A DNA stretch of 64,000 nt from Flavobacterium azooxidireducens. Lineage in GTDB: Bacteria; Bacteroidota; Bacteroidia; Flavobacteriales; Flavobacteriaceae. The position numbers were made by a program, and so were the translations under genes. Positions 60,489 to 64,000 of this stretch are shown here, in pieces. The stretch is taken from contig NZ_CP096205.1 in NCBI RefSeq assembly GCF_023195775.1, positions 3,102,001 through 3,166,000 on the forward strand, given 5' to 3'. The notes beneath the pieces were generated by a model. It ran no database searches and was not told the origin of the DNA. It saw nothing but the letters and a program-made list of their open reading frames with translations. Numbering within the stretch: the stretch's first letter is position 1; each line of letters opens with the position of its first letter.

Positions 60489-61946
60489 CTAATTTGTTGG
60501 TTCCTCAATTCTTGGTTTAGAATCGTAACCAAATAATTTATCTTTTTTAATTATTTCGGCAACACCTTTTGGTAGCATTTCTTCCCAACCTTCGGTTCCT
60601 TTAGCAATCATTCTCAACACGTGACGAGAATAAATTTCCAAGTTATTTTGGTTAGCAATTTCAATATCCACCACTTTACCATTGAATTTAAAGAATTTGT
60701 ACAATTCTTTCATTCTCGGATGAACTTTTAAGTTTTCAGAATTAACGATTTCACCATTTTCTTCTTTCATCGGATAAAGGAAAACTTTCAAATCGCGGTA
60801 GAATAATTTACCAAACGCTTCCAAAATTCCACCACTTAAATGACGGTAATATTTTTCATCAAAAATATCCACCAAATTGTTGACACCCATTGCCAATCCC
60901 ATTCTGGCTTTCGTGTAACTGGAGAAATATTCAACCACACGATAATATTCCTGGAAGTTTGAAATCATTACATATTGACCAAGTGAACAAAGTAATTCGG
61001 CACGATCCATAAAATCACGTTCATCAATTTCACCTTCCGAACGTAAATTGGAAAGTGTAATTTCAAAAATAACTAACGTATTATCGGCTTCCACTTTGTT
61101 TTCACACAAAAACATCTCAAGCGATTTTTCATACATATCCATATTCACACGAGTTACCGGGCGAAAACTTCCACGAAGAGCCAAAATATTTTTCTTGTAT
61201 AAAATCGAAGCAGGAAGAATGTTATTTCCGTCAGGACCAAACATCACGGCATCGGTCATTCCGTTTTTAACCAATTGTAAACTCATTAATCGGTTATCTA
61301 CATTCGCAAATCGCGGACCGGAAAAGTTAATCGTATCAATTTCTAACTGATCTTTGTCCAAATGGTCATATAAATATCGCAATAATTTTTTAGGATCATT
61401 GTATTTATAAAACGCACCATAAATTAAGTTTACACCAAGAATACCTAGAGTTTCTTGTTGCAATCGAGCATCATTTTCTTTAAATCGAATGTGAAGAATG
61501 ATTTCGTTATAATCTTCGTCCGGTTCAATTTGGTATTTCACACCAACCCAACCGTGTCCTTTAAATTGCTTTGCAAAATCAATGGTCGCTACGGTATTAG
61601 CATAACTGAAAAACATTTTGTTAGGGTGTTTTACACGATCTAAACGTTTTTCAATTAAATCTACTTCGTGCGTCAACATTTTTTTCAAACGGCTCTCAGT
61701 TACATATCTACCGTCTTTTTCAATACCGTAAATCGCATCACTAAAATCTTTATCATATGCAGACATCGCTTTTGCAATCGTTCCGGATGAACCGCCCGAT
61801 CTAAAAAAGTGACGAACAGTTTCCTGACCCGCACCAATTTCTGCAAAAGTTCCGTATATATTTTCGTTAAGGTTGATTCGCAGTGCTTTATCTTTTATCG
61901 AGGGAATTTGTTCAATCGCCCTATCGCCTTTAAGTTTAATTTCCAT
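60489..61946 (-). CDS. conserved Bacteroidota protein of unknown function, 485 aa
   Basis: ATG 61946 (MEIKLKGDRAIEQIPSIKDK) is chosen because GGAAAG lies 8 bases before it; starts 15 or 54 bp further upstream exist. It is a soluble alpha/beta protein with no membrane segment. Stretches that look conserved include FAEIGAGQETVRHFFRSGGSSGTIAKAMSAYD, INFSGPRFANVDNRLMSLQLV, MFGPDGNNILPASILYKKNI and ALRGSFRPVTRVN. I do not recognise a catalytic motif or a described family. The length and regular composition suggest a core gene. It is divergent from the MBL gene. Confidence 0.7.
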   Translation of the reverse strand: MEIKLKGDRAIEQIPSIKDKALRINLNENIYGTFAEIGAGQETVRHFFRSGGSSGTIAKAMSAYDKDFSDAIYGIEKDGRYVTESRLKKMLTHEVDLIEKRLDRVKHPNKMFFSYANTVATIDFAKQFKGHGWVGVKYQIEPDEDYNEIILHIRFKENDARLQQETLGILGVNLIYGAFYKYNDPKKLLRYLYDHLDKDQLEIDTINFSGPRFANVDNRLMSLQLVKNGMTDAVMFGPDGNNILPASILYKKNILALRGSFRPVTRVNMDMYEKSLEMFLCENKVEADNTLVIFEITLSNLRSEGEIDERDFMDRAELLCSLGQYVMISNFQEYYRVVEYFSSYTKARMGLAMGVNNLVDIFDEKYYRHLSGGILEAFGKLFYRDLKVFLYPMKEENGEIVNSENLKVHPRMKELYKFFKFNGKVVDIEIANQNNLEIYSRHVLRMIAKGTEGWEEMLPKGVAEIIKKDKLFGYDSKPRIEEPTN

Positions 61947-62047
61947 CGCAATTCTTTCCATAAATCTGTTGTTGTATACCGCAAAGTTAACAAATATCAT
62001 ACCGTAATAAAAGATAAATAGTGCTATTTTTGTGAAAATTTAACGTC

Positions 62048-62812
62048 TTGAAGGTTTATTTTTTAGGCACGGGCACATCACAAGGAATTCCGATTATCGG
62101 GAGTAATCATTCTGTTTGCAAAAGTTCCGATTCTAAAGACAAACGTTTGCGAGTTTCGGTTTGGATTCATGATGAAGACTATTCGTTTGTGGTTGATTGC
62201 GGACCCGATTTCAGACAACAGATGTTAACTTCCGGTTGCACAAAGTTAGATGCAATTCTTTTTACACATGAACACGCCGATCATACTGCGGGATTAGATG
62301 ATATTCGTCCGTTTTTTTTTAAACAAGGAGATATTCCAATTTATGCTCATCAAAGGGTAATTCAAAATTTAAAAAAACGATTTGATTATATTTTTGAAAT
62401 TGAAAATAAATATCCCGGAGCTCCTTCGGTTATTGTTAATGAAGTGATTCAAGATCGTAATTTTTCAATTGGTCAAAAAACAATTATTCCAATTGAGGTG
62501 ATGCACGGTAACCTTCAGGTTTTTGGATATCGTATTGATAATTTTGCTTATTTAACGGATGTAAAAACCATTGCAGAAAGTGAACTTAAAAAGCTCAAGA
62601 ATTTAGATGTATTGGTTGTCAATGCTTTACGAGAAGAACCTCACAGCACACATTTTAATTTGGAGGAAGCATTAAATTTTATAGCTTTGGTCAATCCGAA
62701 AAAAAGCTATTTAACACACATTAGCCATTTGCTAGGATTTCACGAAGAAGTACAACAAAAATTACCAAAAAACGTTTATTTAGCATACGATAACTTAGAA
62801 ATTTCAATTTAA
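62048..62812 (+). CDS. MBL-fold metal-dependent hydrolase (PhnP-like)
   Basis: TTG at 62048 starts a 254-residue protein KVYFLGTGTSQGIPIIGSNHSVCKS. The metallo-beta-lactamase motif is FTHEHADHTAG (HxHxDH), with VDCGPDFRQQ before it, VMHGNLQVFGYR, YLTDVKTI and YLTHISHLLGF supplying further ligands. The GTGTSQGIP start is typical of the PhnP/phosphodiesterase-like branch. Substrate unknown, probably a cyclic or diester phosphate. A TATTTTTG -7 box is at 62025-62032. The two genes downstream follow closely. Confidence 0.9.
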   Translation: MKVYFLGTGTSQGIPIIGSNHSVCKSSDSKDKRLRVSVWIHDEDYSFVVDCGPDFRQQMLTSGCTKLDAILFTHEHADHTAGLDDIRPFFFKQGDIPIYAHQRVIQNLKKRFDYIFEIENKYPGAPSVIVNEVIQDRNFSIGQKTIIPIEVMHGNLQVFGYRIDNFAYLTDVKTIAESELKKLKNLDVLVVNALREEPHSTHFNLEEALNFIALVNPKKSYLTHISHLLGFHEEVQQKLPKNVYLAYDNLEISI

Positions 62813-62816
62813 TAAA

Positions 62817-63302
62817 ATGAAAAAATCATTATTTCTCTATTTGTTCATTGTTAGTATTTTAATGACAGTTTTTACCTATATGTATTATAGCAAAAAAGTA
62901 AAATTTGAAGCAGAACGTTTTGAAAATTTGAAAACTAAGATGAATGATACAATTCAAACACTTAACAATCAGATTTTTGATGCAAATTATTTTACGTTGC
63001 GAAATAACGACAATGCTCAAAATTATTTAGAAGATTATTCTATCGAAAAATTAATTCCGAAAATTGAAGCCAATTTAATGGATTTAAACGATAATCCGGA
63101 AGGAAATCCGTTGGTGGATTTTGGAAAAATAGACGACAAGAAATTCATCATCAATAAAATTGAAGTATTAAACCACCGTTGGATTATTGCCGATTTTAGT
63201 AATGGAGAACTATGGGGAGAAGTACTTTTACAGTATTTTGTAGAGGAAGATGAATCACTTGATTTTAAAATTATTCAGTCAACATTATATCCAAAACAGT
63301 AA
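62817..63302 (+). CDS. membrane-anchored hypothetical protein
   Basis: 161 residues starting 4 bp after the MBL stop. One N-terminal membrane segment (KKSLFLYLFIVSILMTVFTYMYY) is followed by a coiled-coil-like stretch (FEAERFENLKTKMNDTIQTLNNQ) and a soluble C-terminal half (KKFIINKIEVLNHRWIIADFSNGELWGEVLLQYFVEEDE). It is probably periplasmic with an anchor. It looks like a Bacteroidota-specific protein; function unknown. Likely in one operon with the MBL hydrolase. Confidence 0.75.
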   Translation: MKKSLFLYLFIVSILMTVFTYMYYSKKVKFEAERFENLKTKMNDTIQTLNNQIFDANYFTLRNNDNAQNYLEDYSIEKLIPKIEANLMDLNDNPEGNPLVDFGKIDDKKFIINKIEVLNHRWIIADFSNGELWGEVLLQYFVEEDESLDFKIIQSTLYPKQ

Positions 63303-63336
63303 ACTTTTGTATATTTAAGTCCTTAATTTTTTAGGT

Positions 63337-63828
63337 ATGAAAAATTGTTTGCTTTTAATTGTTTTAGTTATGAGTTTGGTTTCCTGCAAAAAATTTGATC
63401 AGGATGTAGAACCTGAATTAATTAAAAAGCAAGCTTTGTTAGATACGATTGCCAGTGCCGACAAAGATGAAAATGGTTGTTTAGATGGAGCTGGTTATTT
63501 TTGGTCAACATTAAATAAAGAATGTATAAAAATCTACGAATCGGCTATCACTTTATATCCGCAGGATAATCAAAACAATGAGGATGAAACCAAAAATGCT
63601 TACATTGTTTTTGGCGAAAATGGAGGAAATGAAGCCGAAATATTTCTTCCTAATCAGGTGAAATCTCTTATTCTGGTTCGTCCTTCAGAAGGTCAACCAT
63701 GGAAATTTGATGATTGGCAACTCATTCCTTGGAAAGGGTTTATTCTTAAAAAAGGAGAAGATATTTTATTTGCCGGCGATGGTGGTGTAGGACCAAAAAT
63801 CACCGGAAGCGATAAAATGGAAGATTAA
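63337..63828 (+). CDS. lipoprotein, hypothetical
   Basis: 163 residues: MKNCLLLIVLVMSLVSCKKF, lipobox with Cys17. DENGCLDGAGYFWSTLNKECIKIYESAI contains a Cys pair that may form a disulfide. The C-terminal half (YIVFGENGGNEAEIFLPNQVKSLILV, WKFDDWQLIPWKGFILKKGEDILFAGDG) is beta-rich. It is convergent with the esterase gene at 63830. Function unknown. Confidence 0.75.
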   Translation: MKNCLLLIVLVMSLVSCKKFDQDVEPELIKKQALLDTIASADKDENGCLDGAGYFWSTLNKECIKIYESAITLYPQDNQNNEDETKNAYIVFGENGGNEAEIFLPNQVKSLILVRPSEGQPWKFDDWQLIPWKGFILKKGEDILFAGDGGVGPKITGSDKMED

Positions 63829-63829
63829 T

Positions 63830-64000
63830 CTATTTGTTTTCTCCAAGCCAATTTCTAAAATCATAAAAATTTTGTGGAGCAACACCGTGACCAACAGGAT
63901 ATTCTTTATACACAAATTTAATTCCTAATTTTTCTAAAACCGGACTTGTTTTTCTTGCCCAATCCACCGGAATTACTTGATCAACTGTTCCGTGTGAAGC
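63830..64000 (-). CDS. alpha/beta hydrolase (carboxylesterase/phospholipase type), C-terminal part
   Basis: The window ends inside this gene. The 56 visible residues begin ASHGTVDQVIPVDWARKTSP and end NFYDFRNWLGENK. HGTVDQVIP holds the catalytic Asp context (HGxxDxVVP) and YPVGHGVAPQNF the catalytic His (GHGV), as in the carboxylesterase/phospholipase family (AB_hydrolase_2). The stop is CTA complement at 63830-63832. The gene starts outside the window, so no statement about its N-terminus is possible. Confidence 0.82.
   Translation of the reverse strand, partial: ASHGTVDQVIPVDWARKTSPVLEKLGIKFVYKEYPVGHGVAPQNFYDFRNWLGENK

Overview
The window looks like chromosomal DNA of a low-GC Bacteroidota, most likely a Flavobacterium-like member of the Flavobacteriaceae. 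Pointers are the AT-rich coding style, scarcity of Shine-Dalgarno sequences, promoters of the TTTG-N17-23-TAnnTTTG type, many short lipoprotein and signal-peptide genes, and clade-typical genes such as a TIGR03643-type protein, a DUF2721 protein, a PorT-like barrel and a LytTR/TPR-kinase pair. No plasmid or prophage backbone is visible. All calls come from reading the sequence; no database search was run.

Layout. 0-1.9 kb: remnant of an IS1182-like transposase, a 55-residue membrane protein with a consensus promoter, and a lipoprotein archaemetzincin. 1.9-5.9 kb: an operon for methylmalonyl-CoA epimerase and a Na+-translocating methylmalonyl-CoA decarboxylase (alpha, gamma, biotin carrier, beta). 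6-9.9 kb: an alpha-glucan phosphorylase-like protein, a DNA-alkyl repair protein and two envelope proteins. 9.9-21.2 kb: a probable accessory/defence or RNA-repair island with a WYL regulator, a 1337-residue SF1 helicase with a C-terminal nuclease-like tail, an RtcB RNA ligase preceded by a strong hairpin, and a very AT-rich 1430-residue protein ending in a CHAT (caspase-like) protease domain. 21.3-25.2 kb: small and repeat-protein genes, two short promoter-to-terminator units, then an array of one intact tRNA-Asn and several tRNA-like sequences, two of which carry an 18-nt palindrome in place of an arm.

25.2-33.9 kb: a slipin (SPFH) gene directly after the tRNA-like array, a DEDD 3'-5' exonuclease, a WGR-domain/SWIM-zinc-finger pair, and a divergent SPFH coiled-coil/NAD-kinase-like pair overlapping by 4 bp. 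33.7-38 kb: gentisate dioxygenase, a fumarylacetoacetase-family hydrolase and maleate isomerase, consistent with gentisate catabolism through maleate and fumarate. 38-46.9 kb: SnoaL-like proteins, an SDR reductase, a TPR histidine kinase split by an apparent single-base frameshift, its LytTR response regulator, an S41 peptidase and a nitrilase-family hydrolase. 47-54.7 kb: membrane enzymes, AlkB, aquaporin, EamA transporter, L,D-transpeptidase, an 80-bp tandem repeat and GC-rich structured elements. 54.7-64 kb: uvrA, an ECF-type sigma factor followed by a 47-residue basic protein, endonuclease III lacking its Fe-S cysteines, a Bcp peroxiredoxin, a conserved unknown protein, an MBL hydrolase and a partial esterase.

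The most unusual part is 15-26.4 kb. RtcB, a degenerate tRNA-like array and a slipin are components that occur together in RNA-repair operons of other bacteria, and here they sit beside a CHAT protease and a helicase-nuclease. Intergenic DNA is also rich in short degenerate tandem words and palindromes that recur across the window.
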